Shown: positions 24,175 to 32,089 of the stretch, piece by piece
How positions within the stretch are numbered: position 1 is the stretch's first letter
How the letters are laid out: each line of letters opens with the position of its first letter
NCBI RefSeq assembly: GCF_003438495.1
Contig: NZ_QSSH01000018.1
Span: 1-47,321, forward strand
Direction: 5' to 3'
DNA from: Collinsella sp. TF05-9AC
GTDB taxonomy: Bacteria > Actinomycetota > Coriobacteriia > Coriobacteriales > Coriobacteriaceae
DNA: 47,321 bases
Made by a program: the position numbers and the translations under genes
Notes under the pieces: model-generated
The model's database searches: none
What the model saw: the letters and a program-made list of their open reading frames with translations, nothing else
What the model was told of the DNA's origin: nothing

Positions 24175-24786
24175 ATGAACCACGCCAAACGCGTTATCCC
24201 GATGTCCGATTCGTCGGTCAGCATTAAGCCTGAGGATATTCAGCCCACTGTGCTGCCCGATGCATTTATTCAGTCCGATATCGTGCGCAAACTTAATACG
24301 TTGAGTCTGCCGCGCTATAACCAGTTGCCCAATGTGACGCTCTACCGCGACCAGGTTATTGAGTATGTTACGCTGTGGATGGAGCCGCTGTCCATTTGCG
24401 TTGAGCAGCCTATCATTACGCCATCGATGATCAATAACTACGTAAAGGTCGGCCTAGTGCCTGCTCCGGTCAAAAAGCAATATGGCCGCGAGCAGATTGC
24501 CCGCCTGATCGCTATCTGCATCTTTAAGCAGGTGCTACCTATTGCTGCGGTGCAGGCACTCTTTAACATTCAGCGTTTGAGCTACGATGCCCCGACGGCC
24601 TTTGATTATGTGGTCGATCAGCTCGAGGCATCGATTCGTGCGGCGTTTTCCGTCGAGCAGACTCCCGTGCCCGATACGGCGCATCAGGTAACGCGTGAGT
24701 CGCTGCTTATGCGTAGCGCGGTATCGTCCTTCGTTTCGAAGGCGTACTTGATGAGCTATCTCAAGTTCAACGGGTTTAATAGCTAG
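24175..24786 (+). CDS. DUF1836 family, putative HTH regulator
   Basis: Member of the DUF1836 family, whose N-terminal half resembles MerR-type DNA-binding domains (ITPSMINNYVKVGLVPAP, then GREQIARLIAICIFKQVLP). Most likely a transcription factor of unknown signal. Length 203 residues. GGAGG at 24164-24168 is six bases from the ATG; a later ATG at 24202 (MSDSSVSIKPEDIQ) is possible. A palindrome upstream of its own gene recurs upstream of degV, so autoregulation and control of degV are inferred. Shares a bidirectional terminator with the convergent DegV gene. Confidence 0.8.
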   Translation: MNHAKRVIPMSDSSVSIKPEDIQPTVLPDAFIQSDIVRKLNTLSLPRYNQLPNVTLYRDQVIEYVTLWMEPLSICVEQPIITPSMINNYVKVGLVPAPVKKQYGREQIARLIAICIFKQVLPIAAVQALFNIQRLSYDAPTAFDYVVDQLEASIRAAFSVEQTPVPDTAHQVTRESLLMRSAVSSFVSKAYLMSYLKFNGFNS

Positions 24787-24798
24787 CCGACGTATAAA

Positions 24799-24846
24799 AC
24801 GGGCGGGACAAAGAGCCATCTGTCGCTTTGTCCCGCCCGTATTTTT
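24799..24846. terminator. Bidirectional terminator between the DUF1836 and DegV genes
   Basis: A perfect 15-bp stem: ACGGGCGGGACAAAG (24799-24813) with 24826-24840, 12-base loop. T-run 24842-24846 on the plus strand, A-rich flank TATAAAA on the other side for the minus strand. Confidence 0.9.
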
Positions 24847-24859
24847 GCTTGGTTGGACT

Positions 24860-25726
24860 TTATTTGCCCGAAGCTACGCCCATGCCGTAGCCGATGATGA
24901 GGCCGTGCATCTCGGCGTAATAGGAATCCAGGCCGTTGCAGGGCATGATGATGGTCTTGGAGCCGGGCCAATGCTCGACTATGCGGTCAGTGAGCGCCTG
25001 GGCTCCAGCTTCGTTCTCAACGTGATCTATGACGACCTCACCGCCCGTAAAGCCCTCGGCTTCCATAGTGTCGATGATCTTGTTGAGCATCTTTTTTTCG
25101 CCACGCGTGTGCCCGACGAGTTCGATTTTACCGGCCTCACTCGCCGTGCCCAAAATGCGGATATTGAGCTTGTTGGCAATGACGCCGGCTGCCTTAGGGA
25201 TACGTCCGGCTTTGGCGAGGTTTTCGTAATTGCACAAACTGAAGAGGATTTTGCTGTTCTGTTCAAGGCTATCGAAGCATGCGCAAGCATCCTCGAATGA
25301 GACATTCGGATTGCTTGCAAGATAGCGGTCGAACAGCAAGAAAATGAGGTCCATTTTGCCGCCAGCTGCGCGTGAATTGACTAGATGAATCTGTCGGTCG
25401 GGCTCCTCGGCAAGAACCATATCGCGAGCCGTGGCTGCCGCGTTGTAGCTGCCCGACACGCCCTCAGAGATCGGCATGCAGATGGTCTTGTCTGCCAATT
25501 TGAAGAGCTCGGCCCACTCCCCTACGCTTGGACAAGCGCTCGAAGAAGCGTTCGTCTCCGCCTGAACAGCGCAGTTGAGCTCATGAACATCGAGCGAAAG
25601 GTCATCGACGAATTCATGCTCCCCCACTCGAATTTTGAGGGGCGCAAATGCAAAGGTGGTATGGGGCGCGGTCGGTTGCCAATCGCGGAGGTTGCAGCTT
25701 GAATCGGAGATAAGTGCCCAGCTCAT
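24860..25726 (-). CDS. DegV family fatty-acid-binding protein
   Basis: DegV/FakB-fold protein. Relatives carry a bound fatty acid and present it to the kinase FakA; no fakA is in this window. Signatures: N-terminal ISDSSCNL, CPSVGEWAELFKLADKTICMPISE segment (split: CPSVGEW, ICMPISEGVSGSY), SRAAGGKMDL and the C-terminal CNGLDSYYAEMHGLIIGYGM end. Length 288 residues. On the minus strand a perfect TATAAT (25756-25761) lies 30 bases before the ATG, preceded by the palindrome at 25784-25814. The regulatory link to the neighbouring DUF1836 gene is inferred. Confidence 0.88.
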   Translation of the reverse strand: MSWALISDSSCNLRDWQPTAPHTTFAFAPLKIRVGEHEFVDDLSLDVHELNCAVQAETNASSSACPSVGEWAELFKLADKTICMPISEGVSGSYNAAATARDMVLAEEPDRQIHLVNSRAAGGKMDLIFLLFDRYLASNPNVSFEDACACFDSLEQNSKILFSLCNYENLAKAGRIPKAAGVIANKLNIRILGTASEAGKIELVGHTRGEKKMLNKIIDTMEAEGFTGGEVVIDHVENEAGAQALTDRIVEHWPGSKTIIMPCNGLDSYYAEMHGLIIGYGMGVASGK

Positions 25727-25755
25727 AGAGGGTCCTTTCTAATCGTTCCCATTCA

Positions 25756-25761
25756 ATTATA
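25756..25761 (-). promoter_or_regulatory. -10 element of the DegV promoter
   Basis: Perfect TATAAT on the minus strand. The matching -35 position (GCCCAA, 17-base spacer) is poor. Such promoters often need an activator, and the palindrome lies immediately upstream, centred near -50. Confidence 0.65.
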
Positions 25762-25783
25762 GCCATCTTGCAGACCGATTGGG

Positions 25784-25814
25784 CCGCTATCTAGTATTCA
25801 AAACTAGATAGCGG
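25784..25814. promoter_or_regulatory. Palindromic operator candidate upstream of the DegV gene
   Basis: CCGCTATCTAGT and ACTAGATAGCGG (12 perfect pairs) around ATTCAAA. Bases 25788-25811 match the DUF1836 upstream site in 22 of 24 positions, including the loop. The shared asymmetrical centre argues for a protein-binding site rather than a chance hairpin. Confidence 0.7.
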
Positions 25815-25834
25815 ACTGCACTAAAGGCAAAAGA

Positions 25835-25867
25835 ATGGACCCCATGACTCAAAGCCACGAGGTCCAT
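25835..25867 (-). terminator. Possible terminator after the NlpC/P60 gene
   Basis: On the minus strand ATGGACC/GGTCCAT (7 bp) encloses 19 bases that can pair weakly further. TCTTTTGCCTTT follows. Placed 24 bases past the stop of the NlpC/P60 gene. Stem shorter than the other terminators here. Confidence 0.5.
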
Positions 25868-25890
25868 ATCCGTTTGCTTTATCTGAATAC

Positions 25891-27018
25891 TTAGTAGCGC
25901 ACGAAAATGTAGTTATTGTTCATGCCGGCGGCAACGGGGCTGATGATGACACCCGTGTTGTAGTCGGAAGCATGAATCATCTGACCACCACCGATGTAAA
26001 TGCCGGTGTGGTACGAGTTGACCACAACGTCACCGGGCTGCGGATCGGACACACGCGTCCAGCCCATAAAGGTACCCGTGGTGCCCAGGCGGCAATAGCG
26101 ACCAGTGAGGCAATAGCTAACAAAACCAGAGCAGTCGAAGCTGTTCGGGCCAATTCCGCCCCAGGAATAAGCGCAACCAAGCTTACTGTATGCACGCGAG
26201 ACAACAGAACCGCCGTCGACGGACTGGCTCGGAGCAGAAGGCGTCGGAGCCGGAGCAGGCGTGGAGGGCTGCGGCGTCGGAGCAGGTGCCGGCGTAGGAG
26301 CCGGAGTGTTGCCGCCCTGGTTGTTGTTATTGCTGGTCTGGCCACCGTTGTTGGTGTTCTCGGTCGTACCGGCAGTCTCGTTGCTCACCGTGGCCTTCTC
26401 GGCGGTGCTGGCGTTGATGCCGGCCTGCAGCGCGGCGTTGGCCTCGGCCTCGGCGGCAAGCTCGGCCTGCAGCTGCGAATCCAGGGAGTTTACGACGCTC
26501 TGGGCTTCAGCCTGCTGGGCGTTAAGCTCGTCGACCTTCTTTTGCGTGGCGGCGACGTTCTTCTCCTGCTCGGCCTGCTTATCGGTGAGCTGCTGCTTAA
26601 GCTCCTTGACCTCTTGAATGGTCTGAGCTTGCTTATCGGAAACTTTGCCGTAGTAGAACAGACGGTTGAGCATATCGCTCAGGTCATCGACACCCGTCAG
26701 AACCTGAAGCAGGCTCAGATCGCCGGTTTTGTACTCGCCGGCGACATAGGTCGAGAGCTTGGCCTGGCCCTCGGCGATCTCTTGCTGCTTTTGCGTGATC
26801 TCGCCGGCGGTCTGGTCGAGCGCCTGGGTCTGAGCAGAAAGATCCTCATAGATCTGCTGCGTCTGAGTGCCGATCTGCTCGAGTTTGGTACGGGCAGCGG
26901 CAAGGTTGGATGCGGTATCGGCGTAGGCCGGAGCAGCGAGGCCCAGGCCCAAAACACAAGCGAGGGTTGCCGTAGCAGCGCAGCGTGCCATGTTTTTGTG
27001 CGTGATTGCTGTGCGCAT
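25891..27018 (-). CDS. Secreted NlpC/P60 peptidoglycan hydrolase with coiled coil
   Basis: Exported cell-wall endopeptidase of the PcsB/CwlO/RipA-like design. A signal peptide (residues 1-33, ending APAYA-DT) is followed by a long coiled coil (about 35-215), a Pro/Ala/Thr/Asn-rich linker (about 215-270) and an NlpC/P60 domain with catalytic C296 (FDCSGF), H337 (YHTGIY) and H349 (IHAS). Length 375 residues. GAAAGGA lies seven bases before the ATG at 27018. Such coiled-coil hydrolases are often activated by FtsEX at the septum, but no ftsEX is in the window. It lies 30 bases after apt and may share that transcript. Confidence 0.92.
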   Translation of the reverse strand: MRTAITHKNMARCAATATLACVLGLGLAAPAYADTASNLAAARTKLEQIGTQTQQIYEDLSAQTQALDQTAGEITQKQQEIAEGQAKLSTYVAGEYKTGDLSLLQVLTGVDDLSDMLNRLFYYGKVSDKQAQTIQEVKELKQQLTDKQAEQEKNVAATQKKVDELNAQQAEAQSVVNSLDSQLQAELAAEAEANAALQAGINASTAEKATVSNETAGTTENTNNGGQTSNNNNQGGNTPAPTPAPAPTPQPSTPAPAPTPSAPSQSVDGGSVVSRAYSKLGCAYSWGGIGPNSFDCSGFVSYCLTGRYCRLGTTGTFMGWTRVSDPQPGDVVVNSYHTGIYIGGGQMIHASDYNTGVIISPVAAGMNNNYIFVRY

Positions 27019-27048
27019 GTAGCTTCCTTTCCAGTATGAGGGTGACAG

Positions 27049-27579
27049 CTAGTCCACTGTCACCAGGCTAAAGAGCTCAACATCGTCACCGGACGGCGTG
27101 AGCTTCTCGCGCGGGTTGAGAAACGCAAGCTCTAGGATACAACCGTAACCCACGAGCTTTGCGCCCATATCGCGCACCAGTTTACCTGTTGCCTCGACGG
27201 TTCCGCCCGTCGCGACCAAGTCGTCCAGAATCAACACGGTATCTTTAGAGCTAATGGCGTCGGCGTGAATCTCGATGGAATCGGTTCCGTACTCGAGCTC
27301 ATAGCTCTGGCTCACGGTCTCGCGCGGCAGTTTACCCGGTTTACGTGCGGGAACAAATCCGGCGCCCAGTGCCACGGCGACGGGCACGCCCACCATAAAG
27401 CCGCGAGCCTCGGGGCCTACGACCTTGGTAATGCCCATGCCGGCAAAATGCTCGGCCAGCGCATCGACCATGGCCTTGAGGGCGTCGGGGTTACCGAACA
27501 GCGGCGTGATGTCCTTAAAGACGACTCCGGGCTCGGGATAGTCGGGGATGTCGACGATATGAGATTCGAAGTCGTACAT
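27049..27579 (-). CDS. apt: Adenine phosphoribosyltransferase
   Basis: Purine salvage: adenine plus PRPP gives AMP. The PRPP-binding signature VLILDDLVATGGT and family motifs VVFKDITPLF, GPEARGFMVG and RKPGKLP are present. The ATG at 27579 (MYDFESH) has AAAGG eight bases upstream; the in-frame ATGs at 27594 and 27615 lack an RBS. Length 176 residues. Lies between the FtsR-like gene (39 bases upstream) and the NlpC/P60 gene, all read leftward. Confidence 0.95.
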   Translation of the reverse strand: MYDFESHIVDIPDYPEPGVVFKDITPLFGNPDALKAMVDALAEHFAGMGITKVVGPEARGFMVGVPVAVALGAGFVPARKPGKLPRETVSQSYELEYGTDSIEIHADAISSKDTVLILDDLVATGGTVEATGKLVRDMGAKLVGYGCILELAFLNPREKLTPSGDDVELFSLVTVD

Positions 27580-27618
27580 GACATGACCTTTCATAAGGTG
27601 CCGGCGAGCCGGCATGGA

Positions 27619-28503
27619 TTATATGCCCGCGGCAGCGGTACCAGAATGCGAGGGCGCGACAACCTTGAGGGGCTTTACGAGGGAGTCCTCGTGGTTGCCC
27701 GCCGCAGGCTTAGGTGCCTCTTCGTTTTTGGTCTTAGTAGATTCGGAGCGTGCGATCTCCTCGTCGAGCGCATCGATGTCTGCATCCTCGACCACGGCGT
27801 TAAGTGACTCAAAAACGCGGTTCTTGAGCAGCGCGGTATGCACACCTTCGGTAAGGTCGTGCAGTTTTTTAAACGCTCGCTCGAGCTTGGCGTCGCGCTC
27901 GTCGTCGGAGGTGTCCATGCCGAGCATACTCACCAGGACCTGCTCAAACATCGAAGACTCACGGTTGGCGGATGACACGTACTGGCGCAGGTTGCGCGGC
28001 TCGATGTGGAAGCGCGACAGCTCCGAGCAGTAGCGGATAATCGGGAAATCGCGACCATCGACCAGCTCGCGGTTCTGCGGGCTCTTGATGATACGGATGA
28101 GGTCGTTTTCGGCCAAAGAGCGGATAAACGAGATCTCGACGCCCAGCATATCGGGAATGGTCTCGATGGGATGCAGCTTTTGCTTGGTCTCCTTGGGCTC
28201 CGTCTTGAGCGGAACGTCGGACAGCAGGCCCACCTCGTAGGCGAGGGTGGACAGGTCCGTGGCGTTTTCCAGTCGCTGCTTAATCACGTTGAGCGGCATG
28301 TAGCGAGTCTTCTGCAAGTGCAGAATGACCTCCAGGCGATCAACGTCCTCCTTGGAGTACTGACGGTATCCCTTAGGCGTACGATGAGGGGTAATGAGCC
28401 CCTCATCCTCTAGAAATCTAATTTTTGAGTTCGAAAGATCGGGGTATGCGCCTCGAAGTAGGTTGACGACTTGGCCGATACTCAGATAGTTGCGTTCGGC
28501 CAT
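27619..28503 (-). CDS. FtsR-like MerR family transcriptional regulator
   Basis: N-terminal MerR-type winged helix (residues 1-80: YLSIGQVVNLLRGAYPDL, SKIRFLEDEGLITPHR, GYRQYSKEDV). A helical middle and an acidic, low-complexity C-terminus follow. The opening closely resembles actinobacterial FtsR (C. glutamicum FtsR, M. tuberculosis Rv1828). FtsR in Corynebacterium activates ftsZ. The FHA gene immediately upstream matches the garA/odhI-ftsR pairing of those genomes, strengthening the call. Length 294 residues. It lacks the cysteines of metal-sensing MerR proteins. Only three bases separate it from the FHA gene. Confidence 0.82.
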   Translation of the reverse strand: MAERNYLSIGQVVNLLRGAYPDLSNSKIRFLEDEGLITPHRTPKGYRQYSKEDVDRLEVILHLQKTRYMPLNVIKQRLENATDLSTLAYEVGLLSDVPLKTEPKETKQKLHPIETIPDMLGVEISFIRSLAENDLIRIIKSPQNRELVDGRDFPIIRYCSELSRFHIEPRNLRQYVSSANRESSMFEQVLVSMLGMDTSDDERDAKLERAFKKLHDLTEGVHTALLKNRVFESLNAVVEDADIDALDEEIARSESTKTKNEEAPKPAAGNHEDSLVKPLKVVAPSHSGTAAAGI

Positions 28504-28506
28504 GCC

Positions 28507-28941
28507 CTACTCACCGGTTTCGATGCGCTCCGGCGTGCTCTCGTGGTAGATGAGCGTAAACGTACCGATCTGGACGGAAGAACCGTCGTGCAGCGGGGCT
28601 GCATTGACGATGGCACCGTCGACCCAGGTGCCATTGAGCGAGCCCAAGTCCTCGATGCGAGCGCCGAGGCCCTCGCGAATAATGCGCGCGTGGCTGCGCG
28701 AAACGGTCATGTCATTGAGGAAGATGCCGTTTGCAGGATCGCGGCCGATGGTGGTCACGTCGTCCTCGAGCTCAAAAGCGGCACCAGTCTGCGGACCCTT
28801 GACGATGGACAGAACGGGGGCGGTGATGCGCACGTTGGCCATGAGGTCGGGAACGGTGACGTCGCTTGAAGGCACGCGGAATACGCAGGTAGCGTCAGCA
28901 GTCTTATCATTCTGAGGCATATTGTTAACCATGTTGTCCAT
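28507..28941 (-). CDS. GarA/OdhI-like FHA domain protein
   Basis: Forkhead-associated phosphothreonine-binding protein of 144 residues from the ATG at 28941 (AGGGG five bases upstream); the ATG at 28974 has no clear RBS. FHA domain at about residues 45-130 (TTIGRDPANGIFLND, VSRSHARI and GSLNGTWVDG). The N-terminal tail contains DATCVFR (T18), aligning with the ETTSVFR phospho-switch of mycobacterial GarA; one of the two threonines and VFR are kept. In relatives, phosphorylation by Ser/Thr kinases controls 2-oxoglutarate metabolism. A like role here is inferred. No such kinase is in the window. Confidence 0.85.
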   Translation of the reverse strand: MDNMVNNMPQNDKTADATCVFRVPSSDVTVPDLMANVRITAPVLSIVKGPQTGAAFELEDDVTTIGRDPANGIFLNDMTVSRSHARIIREGLGARIEDLGSLNGTWVDGAIVNAAPLHDGSSVQIGTFTLIYHESTPERIETGE

Positions 28942-29007
28942 GACAACCCCTAACTTATCGCGGACGTGCCGCAAATAATGAACCGTACGTAATCATACCC
29001 CAACGAA

Positions 29008-29712
29008 TCAGTCTTCGATTTCAGGGTTCAGAAAGTCGATGTCCTCGTCTTCGGGATGCATGAGAGCCTGTTTAATGGCCGCTCCGCCCTTAATGGAGTA
29101 GATGACAGCCGTGAGCATGGAGAAGATCACGCCGCCGTACACAAAGAAGATGCCGAGGGGCACCGAGCTTCCGTTGAGGCCTGGGAAGGCCGTAAGGGCT
29201 GAAGGCAAAAGATGCAGGCCGTCAATAACGGGGAACCCGAGTAGCATGAGCGAGAAGCCGGTCATGAGCAGCGCTGTGGCAATCTTTCCGGGGAAGACGA
29301 CATCGATGGGGCGACGGTGATAATGGCGCACGATAAGCGTGCCGATGCCCAGATAGATGTCGCGGCCAATAATGAGCACGCAGACCCAGATGGGCAGCTC
29401 TCCGCGAACCACCAGTCCCAGCACGCCGGTGAACAGCAGCGCACGGTCACAAATGGGATCCATGACCTTGCCGAGCCACGAGACCGTCTTAGTCATGCGG
29501 GCGATCTGACCGTCCATCCAGTCGGTGGAGGCGGCAACGGCGTAGATAACGATGGCGATGACGCGGTTGTTATCCGTCACAAACAGGTACAGAAATACCA
29601 GGGTGAGGATCAGGCGCGTAAAGGTGATGAAATTGGAGATCGTAAAGATCTTATTCGACGGGTAATCGGAAGTGCCGATAAGCTCCTTTTTGATCTTCTT
29701 TTTGATGCCCAC
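29008..29712 (-). CDS. CDP-alcohol phosphatidyltransferase family protein (second PgsA-like)
   Basis: Integral membrane phospholipid synthase. The signature D-x2-D-G-x2-A-R-x8-G-x3-D-x3-D is intact (DWMDGQIAR through GKVMDPICD). About six hydrophobic segments. The start is GTG at 29712 with GGGGGAG four bases upstream; the longer reading from 29838 enters an intergenic inverted repeat and is rejected. Length 234 residues with an acidic end (EDEDIDFLNPEIED). It could make phosphatidylglycerophosphate, cardiolipin or another phosphodiester lipid; sequence alone does not decide. First gene of the leftward FHA-ftsR-apt-nlpC group; 66 bases separate it from the FHA gene. Confidence 0.85.
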   Translation of the reverse strand: MGIKKKIKKELIGTSDYPSNKIFTISNFITFTRLILTLVFLYLFVTDNNRVIAIVIYAVAASTDWMDGQIARMTKTVSWLGKVMDPICDRALLFTGVLGLVVRGELPIWVCVLIIGRDIYLGIGTLIVRHYHRRPIDVVFPGKIATALLMTGFSLMLLGFPVIDGLHLLPSALTAFPGLNGSSVPLGIFFVYGGVIFSMLTAVIYSIKGGAAIKQALMHPEDEDIDFLNPEIED

Positions 29713-29839
29713 AGGACTCCCCCGCTGGTTAACGACAAAACTTTCGATACTATACCCGTTCCGGCGATGTCTATCCAGCGCAGCCATAGAGAGTCCAGAC
29801 ATGTGGAAGGTGCTTTTAGGCGGCGGGGGATTTCGCATT

Positions 29840-29888
29840 CGTGTACATCAGCCTCCAAACATGTCGATTTTGGTGGCTGATGTACACG
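29840..29888. repeat. Long intergenic inverted repeat
   Basis: CGTGTACATCAGCC (29840-29853) pairs perfectly with 29875-29888. After one T/T mismatch, CCAAA/TTTGG adds five pairs, leaving a nine-base loop. It lies 127 bases upstream of the PgsA-like start, between that gene and the tRNA. The plus-side tail is GTTTTGATT; the minus side has no T-run. It may be a REP-type repeat or an operator. Confidence 0.7.
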
Positions 29889-29950
29889 TTTTGATTCTGT
29901 GATTACATCGAGCGGGAATGTTGTTGCTTTAAGCAAAATAATCATGGTGA

Positions 29951-29988
29951 TTAAAAACAAAAAAGGTCAGGCACTAGATGCCTGACCT
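29951..29988 (-). terminator. Terminator of tRNA-Pro
   Basis: On the minus strand a perfect 10-bp stem (AGGTCAGGCA/TGCCTGACCT, 29964-29973 with 29979-29988) with a five-base loop precedes TTTTTTGTTTTTA. It starts nine bases after the tRNA CCA end. Confidence 0.92.
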
Positions 29989-29997
29989 GCAAACTTC

Positions 29998-30074
<77 letters not shown>

Positions 30075-30117
30075 AAGCTTTTGTTTGTTGCTCTGCTCTC
30101 GCTCGCAACAAGGAGTA

Positions 30118-30147
30118 TATTAACCCGAAACTTTAGACTTGTGCAAG
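30118..30147 (-). promoter_or_regulatory. Possible tRNA-Pro promoter
   Basis: On the minus strand TTGCAC (30142-30147), 18-base spacer, TAAATA (30118-30123); a TATACT at 30114-30119 is an alternative -10. It would start about 30-40 bases upstream of the tRNA. The coaBC gene ends just upstream at 30155. Confidence 0.4.
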
Positions 30148-30154
30148 AACTTTT

Positions 30155-31366
30155 TTATAAATTTTGAAGCAAGTCCAAAATTGTATCTGCGAGCTGGGGT
30201 TTTGTTAGAACGGGAAGTTCTTTCGTACCCGTTGTGCTCACAATCCAGGCCTTGTTGGTATCGGTTCCAAAGCCCGAATCGGCGCGTGAGACATCGTTGG
30301 CGATAATGGCATCGCAGCCTTTGCGTGCCAATTTGCGCTCGGCGTACTCGACGACGTTATCGGTCTCGGCAGCAAAGCCGATTACGAGGCGATCGCCCTT
30401 TTGGCGTGAGAGTTCGGCCAAGATGTCAACGGTCTCGACGAGCTCGATTCGATCCAGGCGCTCGTTGGCCTTTTTGAGCTTATGGTCCGCTGGGGCCGCT
30501 GGAGTGTAGTCGGCGACGGCGGCGGCGCAAATGGCCGCATCGGCCGTCTGAAAGGCGCTCAGAGCCGCCTGCAGCATCTCTGTGGCGGTTTGCACACGCA
30601 CGCACTCCACGCCGCGGGGAACATCAAGCGATGTCGGTCCCAGCACAAGCGTGACCTCGGCACCGCGGCGAGTGGCCTCCCCCGCCAGGGCGATGCCCAT
30701 CTTGCCCGACGACCGGTTGCCAATAAAGCGCACGGGATCGATCGGCTCGTGCGTGGGGCCGGCGGTGATTACGATGCGCTTGCCCGCAAGGTCCTGGGGC
30801 GCGGGATTGAGCACCTCGCAGACGGCCTTAACGATGTCCTCGGGCTCGCTCATACGTCCCGTGTCCACGTCGCCGCAGGCAAGGTAGCCGCTGCCGGGTC
30901 CCACCACATGCACGCCGCGGTCGCGCAGCGTGGCCATGTTGGCCAGCGTCGCCGGCGCCTTCCACATGCCGTTGTTCATAGCAGGTGCGATCACGATGGG
31001 TCGCGGCGTCGCAAGCAGCGTGGTGGAGATAAGGTCATCGGCGATGCCGTTGGCCATCTTGGCGATGATATTGGCCGTTGCGGGCGCCACGACAACCAAG
31101 TCGGGCTCCTGCGCCAACGAGATATGGTGGATGGGGTCGGAGGGGTCGTCGAACAGGCCCACAGCGACCGGCTCGCCCGTAAGCGCGCGGAAGGTGAGCG
31201 GCCCCACAAACTCCGTGGCATGCTCGCTCATAACGACTTTGACACGCGCGCCGCGCTTTTGCAGCAGGCGCACGATGTTACACGACTTATAGGCGGCGAT
31301 CCCGCCGGTAATGCCCAGCAGGATCGTTTTTCCCTCAAGTTGCATTGAATTATTGGGCGCCGCCAT
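30155..31366 (-). CDS. coaBC: Bifunctional phosphopantothenoylcysteine decarboxylase/phosphopantothenate-cysteine ligase
   Basis: Two consecutive steps of coenzyme A synthesis. The N-terminal flavoprotein decarboxylase (residues 1-185) has GITGGIAAYK, the HHISLA active-site region, the substrate motif APAMNNGMW and the lid region SGYLACGDVDTGRM. The C-terminal ligase (190-403) has TAGPTHEPIDPVRFIGN and SSGKMGIALA. Length 403 residues. Last gene of the long leftward operon; its start is three bases past the zinc-ribbon gene. No strong terminator follows before the tRNA. Confidence 0.95.
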   Translation of the reverse strand: MAAPNNSMQLEGKTILLGITGGIAAYKSCNIVRLLQKRGARVKVVMSEHATEFVGPLTFRALTGEPVAVGLFDDPSDPIHHISLAQEPDLVVVAPATANIIAKMANGIADDLISTTLLATPRPIVIAPAMNNGMWKAPATLANMATLRDRGVHVVGPGSGYLACGDVDTGRMSEPEDIVKAVCEVLNPAPQDLAGKRIVITAGPTHEPIDPVRFIGNRSSGKMGIALAGEATRRGAEVTLVLGPTSLDVPRGVECVRVQTATEMLQAALSAFQTADAAICAAAVADYTPAAPADHKLKKANERLDRIELVETVDILAELSRQKGDRLVIGFAAETDNVVEYAERKLARKGCDAIIANDVSRADSGFGTDTNKAWIVSTTGTKELPVLTKPQLADTILDLLQNL

Positions 31367-31369
31367 CGT

Positions 31370-32089
31370 TTAAGCTTCCTTGCTCGGGAGCACCAGCAGG
31401 CGGTGGCAGTACGGGCAGTGCGTAATCTCGCTTCCGTCGTGGTTGAGGTCGCTCATGGATGACGCCTGCAGCGCGGTGTGGCAGACCGTGGGGATGTTGC
31501 CCTTGATGGTCTCGACGGCCAGGCCGCGGAACTGCTTGAGCAGACGCTCGTAATCGGTGAGCACGTCGGTCGGCAGCGTGGCGGCAAGCGCGGTGCGCTC
31601 CTTGGTGGCGGCATCAATCTGAGCCTGCAGATCGGCAGCCTTGGCGCGGGCAGCCTTGGTATCGGCCTTCACGCCCTCCTCGAACTTGGCGATGATGGCC
31701 TGCGCGCGAGCCTCGCGGTCAAGCGCTTCCTTATGGGCGACGACGACGTCCTTGCGGGTGTGCTCGATCTTATCCAGGCGCTTGGCCAGAGTGGCGAGCT
31801 CGTTTTCCAGATCCTGGACCTCACGATAGTCAGAGCCGTCGACGTGGCGCTTCTTGGCGGCCTCGATGGCGTTGTTGGTCTGGATCTCGGTGGTGTTGAG
31901 ATCGTCCAGCTCAATATCCAGGTCCTTGCGCTGGGCGTAGAGCTTGGTCATCTCGGACTTAAGCTTTACATAGGTTTTGTGCTTTGAGGCGAGCTCCTTG
32001 AGCTCCGGCATATTGGCAAGTTCGCTCTTGTTGCGTGCGAGCTCCAAATCGATCTGTTGCAGCTTGAGTAGCGTAGCGCCGGCGCTCAT
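31370..32089 (-). CDS. Coiled-coil zinc-ribbon protein (zf-RING_7/C4-type family)
   Basis: Long helical hairpin (residues about 5-180) of alternating charged heptads, then a C-terminal zinc-ribbon-like region. Relatives typically end with two CxxC knuckles; here the second is present (CPYC, followed by HRLL) but the first is reduced to VCH, so only three cysteines plus a histidine are in place. The family is often encoded with a NIF3-like protein, as here. Function unknown. The ATG at 32089 has GGAGAG upstream; an in-frame ATG at 32125 lacks one. Length 239 residues; overlaps the NIF3-like gene by four bases. Confidence 0.82.
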   Translation of the reverse strand: MSAGATLLKLQQIDLELARNKSELANMPELKELASKHKTYVKLKSEMTKLYAQRKDLDIELDDLNTTEIQTNNAIEAAKKRHVDGSDYREVQDLENELATLAKRLDKIEHTRKDVVVAHKEALDREARAQAIIAKFEEGVKADTKAARAKAADLQAQIDAATKERTALAATLPTDVLTDYERLLKQFRGLAVETIKGNIPTVCHTALQASSMSDLNHDGSEITHCPYCHRLLVLPSKEA

